From Adiantum capillus-veneris (Eukaryota > Streptophyta > Polypodiopsida > Polypodiales > Pteridaceae), in assembly GCA_014529385.2 (NCBI GenBank), contig CM043960.1, positions 40,660,781 to 40,724,780 on the forward strand: 64,000 bases of DNA, read 5' to 3'. Of the stretch, positions 35,650 to 47,080 are shown one piece after another. Made by a program: the position numbers and the translations under genes. Numbering within the stretch: the stretch's first letter is position 1; each line of letters opens with the position of its first letter. Under the pieces are notes generated by a model. It was given only the letters and a program-made list of their open reading frames with translations, did no database searches and was not told the origin of the DNA.

Positions 35650-36750
35650 TTATTTTCCTATCTAAGATGGCTAACTTGATGGACCCACTTGGTGAAACAT
35701 CTTCAATGACAAAAGGACCATGTCCTTTTTTCTTGAACTTGGATATATGTTGTTTCAACGAGTATACTAGGACTAAATCCCTTGGTTTAAAAACTTTAGT
35801 CAGCAAATGTGATTCAAAGAAATGTTTTTGTTTTTGTTTTTGTGCATATATGTGACAATGACTGCTAAACGTTGTTCATCTAAGCATTCTAAGTCCTTGA
35901 GTCATTCTGACAACTCGTGCCCTTTCCACTCCAACTCAGTTGCAACTTTAAGAGTGGGTAGCAAGAATTCCATTGGCAATATTGCATCCAAGACAATTAT
36001 ACCAAATTAAAAGGAGTTGTGTTCAAATCTGTTTTGGAGGAAACTCAATAAGCCCACAAGGCAGAATGAAGATGCATTTTTTAGTGTGTTCTACCTGAAC
36101 TAACAATTTTGGTTAGTACAAAGCTCACAATATTAATTGTATGTTATGCTTGGTCATTTGCTTGAGGATGATAGGGTGTAGATTTTATGGATTACCATGA
36201 ACTCATCTAGTAAATATTATATCACCACATTAAGGAAATGCGATTCACGATCACTCACAAGCTCAATAGGAAGTCCATATCTAGTAAATATGTATTCGTA
36301 CAGGAATGCATCAGTGGTTCTAGCATCGTTCTTCCTAGTGACTCGTGCCTCAACCCATTTGGTTAAGTAATCTACGGCCACAATAATATATTATTCTTGA
36401 GTTTTGTAAGCTGGTGGTTGTACTGAAACCACAAAATCTATACCCCATTTAGCAAATGTTCATGCTCCCATCATAGGTCACAGTGGCATATTATCCATTC
36501 TCATTGGCATTTTTGCTCGTTGACATGCATCACATCATTGAACAAATTCTCTTGCATCGGCAAACAAAGTTGGCCACAAAATGTCTACCATCAATATAGC
36601 TTTGGTTGTGGTTTCATGAGAGAAGTGACCCCCTGCTAGACCTGCGTATGGTTGTTCCAAAATAGTAAGATACTCCTCTTCATTGGTGCACAGTCTGAGC
36701 TGGTTGTCTTTCTCTCATCGATAGAGCTAGTTACCAATCATTGTATAGTT
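35650..36750 (-). pseudogene. Gypsy integrase remnant
   Basis: Minus strand, several frames. Zinc-finger text CDACQRAKM is near 36530 and FAKWGIDFVVS near 36450. AVDYLTKWVEARVT is near 36375 and LPIELVSDRESHFLN near 36270. SALWAYRVSSKTDLNTTPF-like sequence with stops follows near 36030. The order matches the core and tail of Tat/Athila-type integrases. Multiple stops make it non-functional. Confidence 0.75.
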
Positions 36751-37043
36751 GGTTGCCTCAGTTTCTATTAGTCCTTTTTATCTTTTACTCATGTCTTCTG
36801 GGAATAATCTATCAGTCAGATACTCTACCATGTATCCACTCCATTGTGGTGTCATTGAAATGTGGAATAATGTGGCATGGGATATGGTGGCCTTTTCTTT
36901 ACATTGAGAGAAATCATTCACGTAATGATTAACGTCTCTCTTTATGGTAGGCTAGTAAACACCCAACCAAGTTAATTTTTGTAAGGACCTTGTGTAAAAT
37001 GTAAACCTACAATTGTGGTTTGAGCTTGACTCAAATAGGCTTC

Positions 37044-37899
37044 TTATTCCTCAGGATTAATGCACAAGAGCAAGATTCCATCCTTGTTTTTGCGATACAA
37101 TCTTCCAGCCAGCAATTGATATAGGACAAATTGCTCAATCAATCGTGATGTAATAGGAATTGGTATTTGAGAATCCACTTGTGCTATAGTCATTAAGAAC
37201 ACAAGATCTTTTGACCATCTTGTAATCATTTCCATAGAGAACAGATATGCATCGGGTAAGTCATCATCTACCCCTTTAGGTTCTTTCCCAGTGGTGAGTC
37301 TTGACAGATGATCTACCCACAGGTGAGTAGTGCCTTTTTTAACCAACTGTGAAGTCAAATTCAAGTAGGATGATAAACCATCTTACTATCCGACCTGTAT
37401 TGCATGATTTATTCACCAAATAGAGTAAGGCTTGATGGTCTACAAAAATGACAAACTTGTTAGCTAACAAGTAGTGTCAGAATTTCTAGACAGAATACAC
37501 CATACCAATACCTTCTCTTTCCGTGGCTATATAGTCCTTTTTCAATAGGTTTAATTGTCGACTAGCATAGGAGATAGGAAAATCCATGGTTCCCTCTCTT
37601 AGCTGGGCTAAGATGTAGCCAAGCGCATAACTTGAAGCATCGACATGTACATGGAACACTTTGTTCCAGTTTGGAGCTTTCAGTATTGGTGCTGAGGTCA
37701 AGGTTTGCCTAAGCTTTTGGAAGGATTCCTCACATTCATAAGTCCATTCAAAGTGAGTGATAAGGCTATATATGGGCCTAAAAATTACTTCATACATGTA
37801 GATAAATCTACGACAGTAACCACAATGTCCCATAAATGTCTGCACTTCTTTGACTGATGTTGGCCTAGGCATTTCAACAATCACTACCACCTTCTCCAT
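37044..37899 (-). pseudogene. Gypsy RT thumb/RNase H remnant
   Basis: 37899-37486 has FMGHCGYCRRFI, then SAPILKAPNW, FHVHVDASSYALG (RNase H first Asp) and ISYASRQLN. A stop is followed by FVIFVDHQALLYLV text. 37364-37044 continues into the pre-integrase linker with LYQLLAGRLYRKNKDG. At least two frame changes. Confidence 0.8.
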
Positions 37900-37907
37900 G
37901 TCTGTGG

Positions 37908-38681
37908 CTAACCATTTTTTGACACAATATGTCCAAGCACTTTGCCTTGTCTAACCATAAAAACACATTTTTTAGGATTTAAGAAAATCCTATATAGACA
38001 ACATTTCTCAAAGACACATCGTAAATGTTCGAAGTGACTTTCTTGTTTTGTGGAGTGCACACAAAGATTGTCCATATATACTTCCAAGAAATTCCACAGA
38101 TATTCCTTAAAGGCATGGCTCACTAGCCTTTGGAATGTTGCCGATGCATTGGTTAAAATAAAAAGCATTACTTGATAAGCAAAAATTCCCTATTCCATGG
38201 TGAAGGCCGTTTTATGTTGGTCTTTGGGATCTATAGTCAATTGGTTGTACCCAGAGAAGCCATCCAAAAAGCTATAAGCTTCCTTGCCTGCTACTCGTTC
38301 TAGCACATGATCTGTGATGGGAAGAAGATAGTTATCTCGTGTAGTGGTGGAGTTTACCTTTTTGAGATTTACACACACTCTAAGTTTTTCATTCTTTTAA
38401 GGCACCACAATAATTGGGGATACCCAATCAATGTGTTTTACTTCATAGATAAACTCGGTCTCCTTGAGTTTCTCTATCTCTTTCCTTGATATTTTTGGCA
38501 AAGGTAGATTATATGTGTATGGTCTTTGTCTGCTTGGCTTAGCATCATCACTCATAGGGATAGTGTGTTGGCATATGGCAGGATCCACTCCTTTGAGATC
38601 TTTGTATGACCATGCAAAAATATCCCTATATGCTTTTAGCGTTCTTATGAGAATCACTTCTTCTTCTTGCGATAGATCCAT
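37908..38681 (-). pseudogene. Gypsy reverse transcriptase remnant
   Basis: Three in-frame pieces split by stops at 38397 and 38190. They show DIFAWSYKDLKGVDP, WVSPIIVVP, LRVCVNLKKVNSTTTRDNY, YSFLDGFSGYNQLTI, TNASATFQRL, and VYMDNLCVHST, where the catalytic Y-x-D-D has become Y-M-D-N. VLGHIVSKNG closes it. The style is Tat/Athila-like (substrate and palm wording close to 47081-49690). The mutated catalytic Asp and stops mean no activity. Confidence 0.85.
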
Positions 38682-38824
38682 AGCTATGTATGCAGGTTTT
38701 GGCTCTTCTCTGGGCTCTACAAGCTCAATTTGCTTGGCATTCTCCGACTCTTCTCTAGCTGGTCATAGGATTTCCCCGGTTTGGTTGATTGTCGCAAGGG
38801 TTTCTCTACAATGATCCTGTGATC

Positions 38825-39489
38825 TTACAAAGTGTATATTTTATAATGAGTTGGAACATTGATTTTTCCCGGTTTGTCATTATCCGCTTCCATTTCTATG
38901 CTCCACACTTCTTTCAAAGTCCATTTCTTTTCTTTGTATTTTGCTTTACGCTTCGTTTTTGTCATCAGAGGTTCTATTCCTTGGGTCTTATCAGGCTTGA
39001 TTGACTTTGATTTTGTTTGGTTTTGTCTCTTTGAATGCTCCATGTCTAGATAACTTAGAGTTATCTTGTCTCTTATGCAGTCTGCGCGTTCACTTTCATT
39101 AAGAATTGAGTTTTGATGTCCATTGGCCATTTTGTAGTTTTCTTTCTTAAGTTATTGTCTCCTTTCTCTTGATATCTTTGTTGGCGTCTTTAGTGTTGGT
39201 TTGGCAACTCAAAAAATATTTATTCCCCTCCTCTGAGTAAAAGTTAGGCTCCTACCTGCTCTTTTTGAGAGTCTGATTCCTTTGTTGTCATTGGTTCTTC
39301 TTCCAACTCGTCCGTAGCATCATAATAGTGATCAAAGAAGACATGTTTCTCCTTGATCATCTCAATAAATACCAGATGGATTGGGAGTATATCATAGCCC
39401 TCTTTGTCAAAAAAGTGTGTAGGTGTAGATTCATTAACACATACATCCATTGTGGCCAAGATCAGAGTCCATTCAAAGGGTTTGAACAA
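38825..39489 (-). pseudogene. Gypsy protease-RT linker remnant
   Basis: Two frames, 39489-39244 (CVNESTPTHFFDKEGYD) and 39130-38825 (Lys-rich), connect the protease and RT pieces. They are poorly conserved linker regions without catalytic motifs. Confidence 0.45.
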
Positions 39490-39748
39490 ATGTCCAAGGA
39501 ATGGTTCTTGTATGTAATGTGCATCATTTTCTTCTTTGTCTAAAACACAATCTTCCCTTCATAAACTACCCAATTGAGAAGCCCCACACATCTAAATTGG
39601 AGTGTTTTTATGTATCCATGATGGCAATTTAGTCTCTACGTAGGTCTCCGAGTTCAATTCCTATATTGGTTTCCTCAGGACATCCTTGTAAGAATGGTCC
39701 TTCAAGTTCACTCGAGTAATTGCCCCTACTTGTTTCATGTAGAGATAA

Positions 39749-41581
39749 TCATTGCCCCAATCTTGGATTAATTGTATCTGTCTCATAAACGGTCTTCAAG
39801 ATGATTTCATAATTAAGTTTCTTTCCAAATTCTACAATGGCAAAAGTGTGCTGGTAGTCAATCCCATAGGAGTTGACTATCACCTTCTTTAGTATGCCGA
39901 TTGGTTTCTCTATGTGTCCATCTGCAATTGCAATTTCATTCTTGTTTGCCTGATTGTTGGCTTTCTCCAAGCTTCCCAGATGTCTTTGTGGTTGCTATGG
40001 TAATGCCTACTCCACTGTCTAAAATATCCATAGTCGTTTCATCATTGGTTGTACAGGAAAGGTTGTGTTTCCCTCATTCCCTTCACAATAGTCCTCGATC
40101 TTGTTCATAGGTACAGACTTGAAAAGTCTAGTATGTATCCCCTCATTTTGCAATTTTTCTAGGCTCATTTGAGGTGCTCCTTTTATTCCCATACTCTCCA
40201 TGGTGGTTTGTCTATCTCCCCATAGATGTGGTCTCAACTTCAGTAGCTCACCCAAAGTGATTGTGCACTGAATTGGTGTTGACATAATGGATTGTAGATT
40301 AGCCACATCCAAAGTTTGTTTTGGACTTTTTAGTTTTGTTGTTTTGTAGACCATCAATTTCTCTTCATTCTCTCCTAGGTAAGACGGTAGTGTTCGCAAG
40401 GTTTCAGCTTTTGTAGAGCCTAACTACTTTGATCCCCAATCTTTATATAATGACTACTCATATAGTTTCATGGGTGGTCTATCAAACCAAACCTCTTCAA
40501 TCTGTGCTGATTTCAAAGTCAGACTCCCATCTTTCGCTTTCCTAAATCGTTCCCATAGATAGTTTGGTCAATCGTCTTCAACTATTGGCACACCGTCCCA
40601 TCCTTTTTCACTATCAAGAGCTTCTAGTTTATGTGGTTGTGTATCATCGTTTCCCTAGTTTTTTGACCCACCCTTTTCTTGAGCTTTTTTTCTCATGGTT
40701 TTGGTCTCAACTTCTGCTAGTTTTTCTATGATTTCCCGCTGAGGAATTTGTTTTTCCATCAAGGTTTGCGTGATTTGCACCAGGTTTATGTAAGATTCTA
40801 ATTTAGCTACTTCCGTTTCAGCTGTTGGATAGTTTTTCCATTGGTTTTTCAACATTTGACCGGCTTTTAACCCATCTTTAAAAGCTTGGAAAGCTACGTT
40901 GATTGGTTTGTAAATTTTATCAACCAATACTACTCCTGATTTTGTTTCGTGTTCCTTGAAATTTGTTGAAAGAGTGCATGTTTTCTTCTATTTCCTTTCT
41001 TATCTTTCCTTCGATCTCCTTTCGCTATTTTTGCCTCTTGAATCTTTTTCATTTTTCCTTCTTGAGTTTTTGGAGGAATGGATTCACCAGATCCATTTTC
41101 ATTTTTTGGTTTGTTCCCCTTGGTTTGTGCCCTAATCATCACTCAAACATGAATTATTGTTTCTTCTTCTGATGAACTACTCATCACAACTTGAACTATA
41201 TTTATGGTAGTTTTCCCTTTGTTTCCTAGATATGCCCCTATAGGTCTTATGTTCGTATGCAATTCAGGACATTCATTTTTCCAATGGTCATCCGCTCCAC
41301 AATTATAACAATTTTCATTTTTTGGTTCGGGCATTGGCTTGACCATAGGTGGTCGTGCTCCTTGGTTTGCAATAGGAGAGCCACCTCAAGAAGCCATCAT
41401 TGAAGATCCTCCAAAATCTGAAGGTCAAGAAGAGGTACTCCAACCCGAATCTATCCTCCAACATGAAGACAAGGTCTTGCAATATGGTAAGATTATCTAA
41501 CAGTATCTTACCAAAGTAAAAAATTATCCTTTTGAAGATGCTAGATGGATGCAAAGAATCCAACTTATGGATAGTATGCAC
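39749..41581 (-). pseudogene. Gypsy gag-protease remnant
   Basis: 41346-41143 has a good zinc knuckle CYNCGADDHWKNEC (CX2CX4HX4C). 41142-40930 is a Lys-rich tail. 40927-40655 is helical. 40399-40019 contains TLGELLKLRPHLW. 39970-39749 (GILKKVIVNSYG, FAIVEFGKKLNYEIIL) resembles the end of a Gypsy protease. The order runs into RT at 38681. No LTRs were found for this element, so its edges are unknown. Confidence 0.65.
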
Positions 41582-43063
41582 CTTGTCAAGGCTTACAATG
41601 ACTCACTTGAGTGAGCACATGTAAATGTATATAATTGTTTTTGTCTTATGTGAGTCTCTTTCTCTTATTGTGCACAATGATTATGATCATGTTTGTGGTG
41701 ACTATGTCTCCCAAGCACCAAGTAGAACTTGTCAATCTACTTCAAATTATTGATGTGCACTATAGAGTAGACATGCTTGTGGCAACTAAGTCTCCCAATC
41801 ACCAAAGAGACTAGTCATCCATTTTGGAAAGATGTTGCTGGTGGGTAGAAAGGGATCTTGTACCCACTAGAAAACCATGGACTAATGACTATTCTTTTTC
41901 TTTCATACCTCATAATCGAGAACGACTATGATTTCAAGGGCGAGGTAATGTCATAAAATCTCATCTCTAACTTTCCTAAATGATTTTATTGGCCATTTAA
42001 AATGGAAAGATAAAGGGAGCAATAGTTAAAATATTAATTTGTGCTACTGGACTTATCTCAGCAGAGGACCAAGAGGAGAGATAGTTTTATCTCAGTAGGG
42101 GACCAAGAGGAGACATAGTACATCAAAGAGAAATGTGAACCCAATGAATCTTGAATGACCTTAGAGTAAGATTCCTTAAGCCTCCAAAGGATAAGTGTTA
42201 AATTCCATTGCGCCTAGGATTAATCGAAAGACTAATGCCACCTCAAGGTATTCTATACCATTTAATATTGACACTAAGGTTACCAAGGACCCCAAGTGAG
42301 CCAAGTTGCACCCCCCACTTGCATTGGGCAAGCCCTAGATGTAGGGAGATGGGAGAGAATACACACACACTCTAGGAAAGTCACCTTTTTCATATAGGGC
42401 ATAAAGGACACATGTTAGGCACTTGGCTATGTTTCCCACACAACCAAGCTGGAATCCTATTGAATAGCCAATACAAAGAACCAATGAGAATTAATTTTTT
42501 AGTAAAGCAAGCTTAATTCTCATTGAATATCCCACAAAGAGAACCAGTAAGAATTGAACCCCACATGAGCTACCCTTGATCCCATTGGATAGACTACTAG
42601 GGGAACCAATGAGAATTGAGCATCCCATGAGCTAGCTTAAATTTCATTGGATAGCCTACCTTAAGAGACAATAAGAATTTAGATTCATTCAATTCAAGAA
42701 TTAATCTCTCTTTTCAAAGAGGGAATAAAGGACGCTTGTCACACAACTAACCATCTTGCTAGATATGAAGAAAGCCATTCATTGGCTAGCCCTAGGCATG
42801 GACTAATAGCATTCAAGCTAGTGTATTCTTGGAAAAATAAAAGAGAATACTCACTCTTGCACCTCATACAAGCACAATCACAATCACAAAGTGAAAGCCT
42901 CCTTCTCGTGTGTGGGAGAAGTGGAGAAGCCTACACCAACATATGGAATGCAAATCCAAGCAAGTGCCAAGCTCCAAGAATGCTCATCTTCTCCTCCATC
43001 TCCATTATTAAGCTATGCTATGCTCTATGAGTGAACTAATGTGAGAAGAATACTTGTTTCTAG
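41582..43063. other. No gene seen; degenerate tandem repeat inside
   Basis: Non-coding. Around 42450-42690 four diverged units of about 65-70 bp share CATTGGATAG...GAACCAATGAGAATT-like text. 42780-43030 has open frames on the plus strand but no recognisable protein. Confidence 0.55.
42450..42690. repeat. degenerate tandem repeat, about 65-70-bp unit
   Basis: Units centre on CCAATGAGAATT / CCAGTAAGAATT preceded by ATTGGATAG or ATTGAATAG. Four copies are visible by eye. Confidence 0.65.
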
Positions 43064-46000
43064 TGAGGCAGTCCGGGGCGGGCAACAAGAAGAGCGGCCT
43101 CTAAACACCCTTCGAGGCTCCCGTGCTGCTCAATTGGGGCGGGGCAAGCACAATCAGAGACAACAACAACCCATAGTCAGAAACCAAACAAGAAAAGGGG
43201 CACCACCTAGTTGTAGATGCGAACTAGGACGCACGTGATATCTCCTTGTACTCCAACTCACAAAGAGAGGGGAATGCAAGATAGCCACACACACCAAACA
43301 CAAACATTCACCATGCCAGAGAGAGCTAAAGCGCACAAATCAACTTGAGAAACTCATTCTTAGCCTTAAAGACTAGATGCACACAAAGCTTGATGAGAAA
43401 TAGAGAGACAACACAAAACTTGACCTTGTTGCCAATACACAAATTGTCTTAGGGTCACGGGAGCCCTCTCACCGAGCACCCTCTTGTTAAGTATGGAGCC
43501 CGATTTACCCTTGTAATTTTCTGTGGTAAAAGCGCACATTTGTAAGGCCCCCATTATGAGGAGAAGCCATCGTGCGTGAAGGAAAATCACTCACTGGAAA
43601 CCAAAATTTTCACGGACAAGAATCAGGGGCAACTTTAAAGGCCTCGGGGGCGGAGGCCCCCGAGACTTTTTTTCTCCGGAATATTCTTTTTCGCGGGAAT
43701 ATTATGGCCGGACGGTGGCCGGAAAGTGGTTGGAAAACAACCAGTCGGTTGGACGGTAGTCAATGGCCAATGGCCGGTGGTCGGAAGTCAATGGCCGGTG
43801 GCCGGTGTCCGAATTCAAAAGCGGACTTGTCTTCTCAAGGGCGGCCACACATGGGCGGATTGGAGGGTCCGATTTGGACTTATTCGCACAAGGGCGGCTA
43901 CACATGGCTGTCTCTCATAAGAGAGGGCAGCCCTTTTGGCCTATAAAAGGAGGCCATTTCTACACACATTTCATAGTCTTAAGTTGATGCAACAAGGTGA
44001 GTGTGAGGTGGTGAGAGTGAAGCAAGGCGGGAGCTCCATTAAGGATATAATCCCTTTGTAAACTACTTCTTGTTTTGAAGTACTAAAGCCATTGAGTGGC
44101 TGCTTTCCCGTGGACGTAGCCCACATTGGGTGAACCACGTATATCTTGTGTACTCTCTCTCTCTCTCTCTCTACTCTATAATCTCGTGTATATAAATCTG
44201 TCTCTCTCCATTAAGTAATCTACTCAATTATCTATTTAGCTACGTCTTATTTCCTAACAACTCTTACAATTGAAAGTTTAGGCAAACAATTGAACAATCC
44301 CTCAAACCACTAAGCATGAAATGGCACAACAAACTTCAAGGACAATATACCTTCAACCACCTGATGAGCCAACTTATCAAGTCAATTTGGAGAGAAGAGT
44401 CGTAGTTGCAGCATACAATTGCACCCAAAACTATGAATCTTATTTATGGACAAGAGTAGGCTACAAGTGTGATTGCAGAGTATAGTATCACTCCACTCTT
44501 CTAGATGGCATAACTAACTTCAAGCTTCTCCATGCACCTATGTGTAGTGATGGAATAGAGCACTCACAATGCACACACTCTACACAACTAGGCTTGAAGA
44601 GTGGTGTGTTATGTGTTGAGAATGGTGTGGTGTAGTGTGATCATGGGATGATTTACAAGGGAGAGAAGGGCTCTATTTATAGGTTTTAGAAGCCCCGATT
44701 AGGATTAGGTCTAATCAAGTTTATTTGAAGGAATAAAAGATTATGCATTTTATTTTTTTTAATGAGGGTGGGTCTCTCTTGTCCTTTGAGTCACATGGAT
44801 GTGGGCTCAAGGGAAGAGAATTATTGAGGATGATAGGAGAGAGGATTGAGTGAATAATTTGGAAGTGCCTACTCTAGTAGAGGGTGCATTTTACAATAAG
44901 GTTAGTGGTTAGTAGTTAGTAATTATAACTAAAAAATATTTACAAAATCATTCACCAAATGGTGAGATATATGATGAGAAAAGTTAGAGAAGGGATGAGC
45001 TTGTAAAGAGAGGTTGAAGCTTTGGAGAAGTTGACATTCACCTCTTTACAGCACCGGAAGAAGAAGCAGTCAGCATGGGGAAGCAGCGCGTGTCGATGAA
45101 GCTATGTTATTTCAAACCTTGGAAAATTCATGATAAAAGCCTTCATTTGTAGAGGTTATCTTTGGATTTTTGCTGATTTTTTGAAGTTCTTTACAAAGTT
45201 GAAGAGAGTATGATAATATGGACATATATGTAGAGAGAAAGGGGGACACATAGGGTGTAGAAATGGAGGATGAAGGCTATGGAGGTGTGAGAGATGTGGC
45301 AATGGTGAAGAGGGTGAATTAGGACATGGGAGTTACAGGTTTGGGAGTGGGAAGGAGAGGGAGGAGTGTGTGTGAAAGAGGAAAATGATAAAGTGGAAGA
45401 GGGAGTGTGGCTGCATAGCATGGGCAAACTGGGGTCCACCAATAAAATCATAGCTCACAGCTCGTAGCTCAAAAAAATATGAAACATTTGAGGTGAAAGT
45501 TCAGCTCACGAGCTACAACTTTTGTTTGTATCAACTTTCCAAATTCGGGGAGCATGTGATCTTTAAAAATTCAGCAAAACTGACTGTTTTTTCCACTGCA
45601 CAAAGTCCTTGTGAGGTCCTTCTTTGGATGATTCTTTTGAATACCTCCAAGAGTGAGCTTCCCATGGTGCATGCATGCATGCCACATACCCTTGACCTTA
45701 TTTGGTAGGTCTATAATTGAAGATATTATTGAGATCATGATATAAGTGAATAGTACAACTAAGAAAATCAAATATTGAGGGGTCTAAAAAAATATGTACA
45801 TGTCAAATATAAACAATATAGGTGGAAAAAATATAAAGGGGTCAAAATAAATCTCTCTCATTATAAGTCTACCATAAAAAGATGAATATTTTTTGTGGTC
45901 TAATTTATGAGAGTAATAGAGAATAGATGCAGGAAGGAAAAAATGATAATAGTGAAAAAATATACACATAAATAAAACTAGTTTTTTTGGATTTTTATTG

Positions 46001-46440
46001 GGATGGAGTTACACCAAAAATAAGAGAAGCTTGCATGAAATTATTTTTATATGGAATAAAGAGTATGCAAATGGTAAGAAAAAATATGGTAATGATGAGT
46101 CAATGTACATAGCATAAATAACACACACCTAAGTATAAATATTTAAATAAATACCAAAATAATTATAAAAAATCATTTTATTCAGGACCTATATATAATA
46201 AAATATTTACATACAAATGGGCCATAATATACTTATATTTTTATATATTTTTTATTTTTTTGGCTCAACTAGCCCAGTGACTAGCTAATTAAGGGTTTTT
46301 AAGAAGATATGGGAAAAGTCCCCTGACTCACACACACCTATATACAGTGAAATGGTAGGGATAGCCACAGTGTTTGGATGATTTTGGTAGGGTGGGTTAA
46401 CTCACTATGGAAATTACGGAGAGCCGAAAAACGGCTATCA
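43064..46440 (-). repeat. 3' LTR of Tat element, interrupted by a solo LTR
   Basis: Matches 52253-54842 with few differences, except for 775 extra bases at 43485-44259. A TATA-like CTATAAATAGAG reads on the minus strand at 44671-44682. The LTR also contains a plus-strand frame of about 60 codons (44318-44485), which is conserved in both LTRs but antisense to the element. Confidence 0.92.
43485..44259 (+). mobile_element. Solo Ty1/Copia LTR nested in the Tat LTR
   Basis: TGTTAAGTATGG...CCTAACA termini (TGTTA/TAACA inverted) interrupt the Tat LTR exactly where the other copy is continuous. CCTCT and ACTCT flank it as an imperfect 5-bp duplication. A TATA box CTATAAAAGG lies at 43941-43950, and (CT)n follows at about 44155-44172. 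No PBS or coding follows, so internal sequence was lost by LTR-LTR recombination. It inserted after the Tat element. Confidence 0.88.
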
Positions 46441-46455
46441 TTAGCCCTCCCCCAG
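46441..46455 (-). other. polypurine tract of Tat element
   Basis: Minus strand CTGGGGGAGGGCTAA directly before LTR start TGATAGCCG. Confidence 0.8.
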
Positions 46456-46468
46456 GATGATGGTATAT

Positions 46469-47080
46469 TCATGTACCATCATAGAGCATCTTTTCCAAAG
46501 AGAGTGCTTCAGAGTCCTTGACAAGATCTTCATTGTTTGGCCGCTGCACATTTTGGCTCGAGTCACACTCATGCTTCATGTAACAATACTTACATGAGAC
46601 AACTGCCCTTTGACAGATCTTTGGTAGATCCTTTGGTAGAAGGCAACTCAAATAGGACTTCAAGTGATAACCATTTACCTTCCTAGAGTGCTCTTTTCCA
46701 TTCAAGTCCATAAGTTGATAGTAACTTGAATTGAAAGCCTTCTTAGCTATGTATGGCCCCTGCCATCTAGTTTCAAATTTGGCATCAAAACGATTATCGA
46801 GTCGATTGTCATACCTTAGCACAAGATCTCCTTCATTGATGTATTTGTCCTTTAGTTTCTTGTCAAGCTTCTCCTTCCCCTGTGTAGCTTTCCTTTTGTA
46901 GCACTCGTATGCTACTTCTCTTTTCCACTCAAGCTCAGCTAAGGTAAGAAGTCGATCCATACATGCTTCTTGATCATCTTGTGCTGCTTTGCCATGAAGT
47001 CGCATTGTTGGAATGTTGAGCTCAATTGGTTGTAAAGCCTCTTGACCATAGACCAAGTAAAATGGTGTGAACTCCGTGGC
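46469..47080 (-). pseudogene. Tat integrase C-terminal region
   Basis: Continues in frame from the 869-codon pol ORF after the TAA at 47081-47083: ATEFTPFYLVYGQEAL, ELEWKREVAYECYKRK, GDLVLRYDNRLDNR, and the GPY-type TRWQGPYIAKKAF and YHLKSYL. No chromodomain follows, as expected for Tat. One base change would explain the stop. It could also act as the natural pol end, but the family usually keeps this region. Confidence 0.85.

Noticed and set aside
45191-45451. Minus-strand frames near 45191-45451 and 53566-53868
   Set aside because: They are the same LTR sequence in both copies, low-complexity Ser/His/Pro, and have no known motif.
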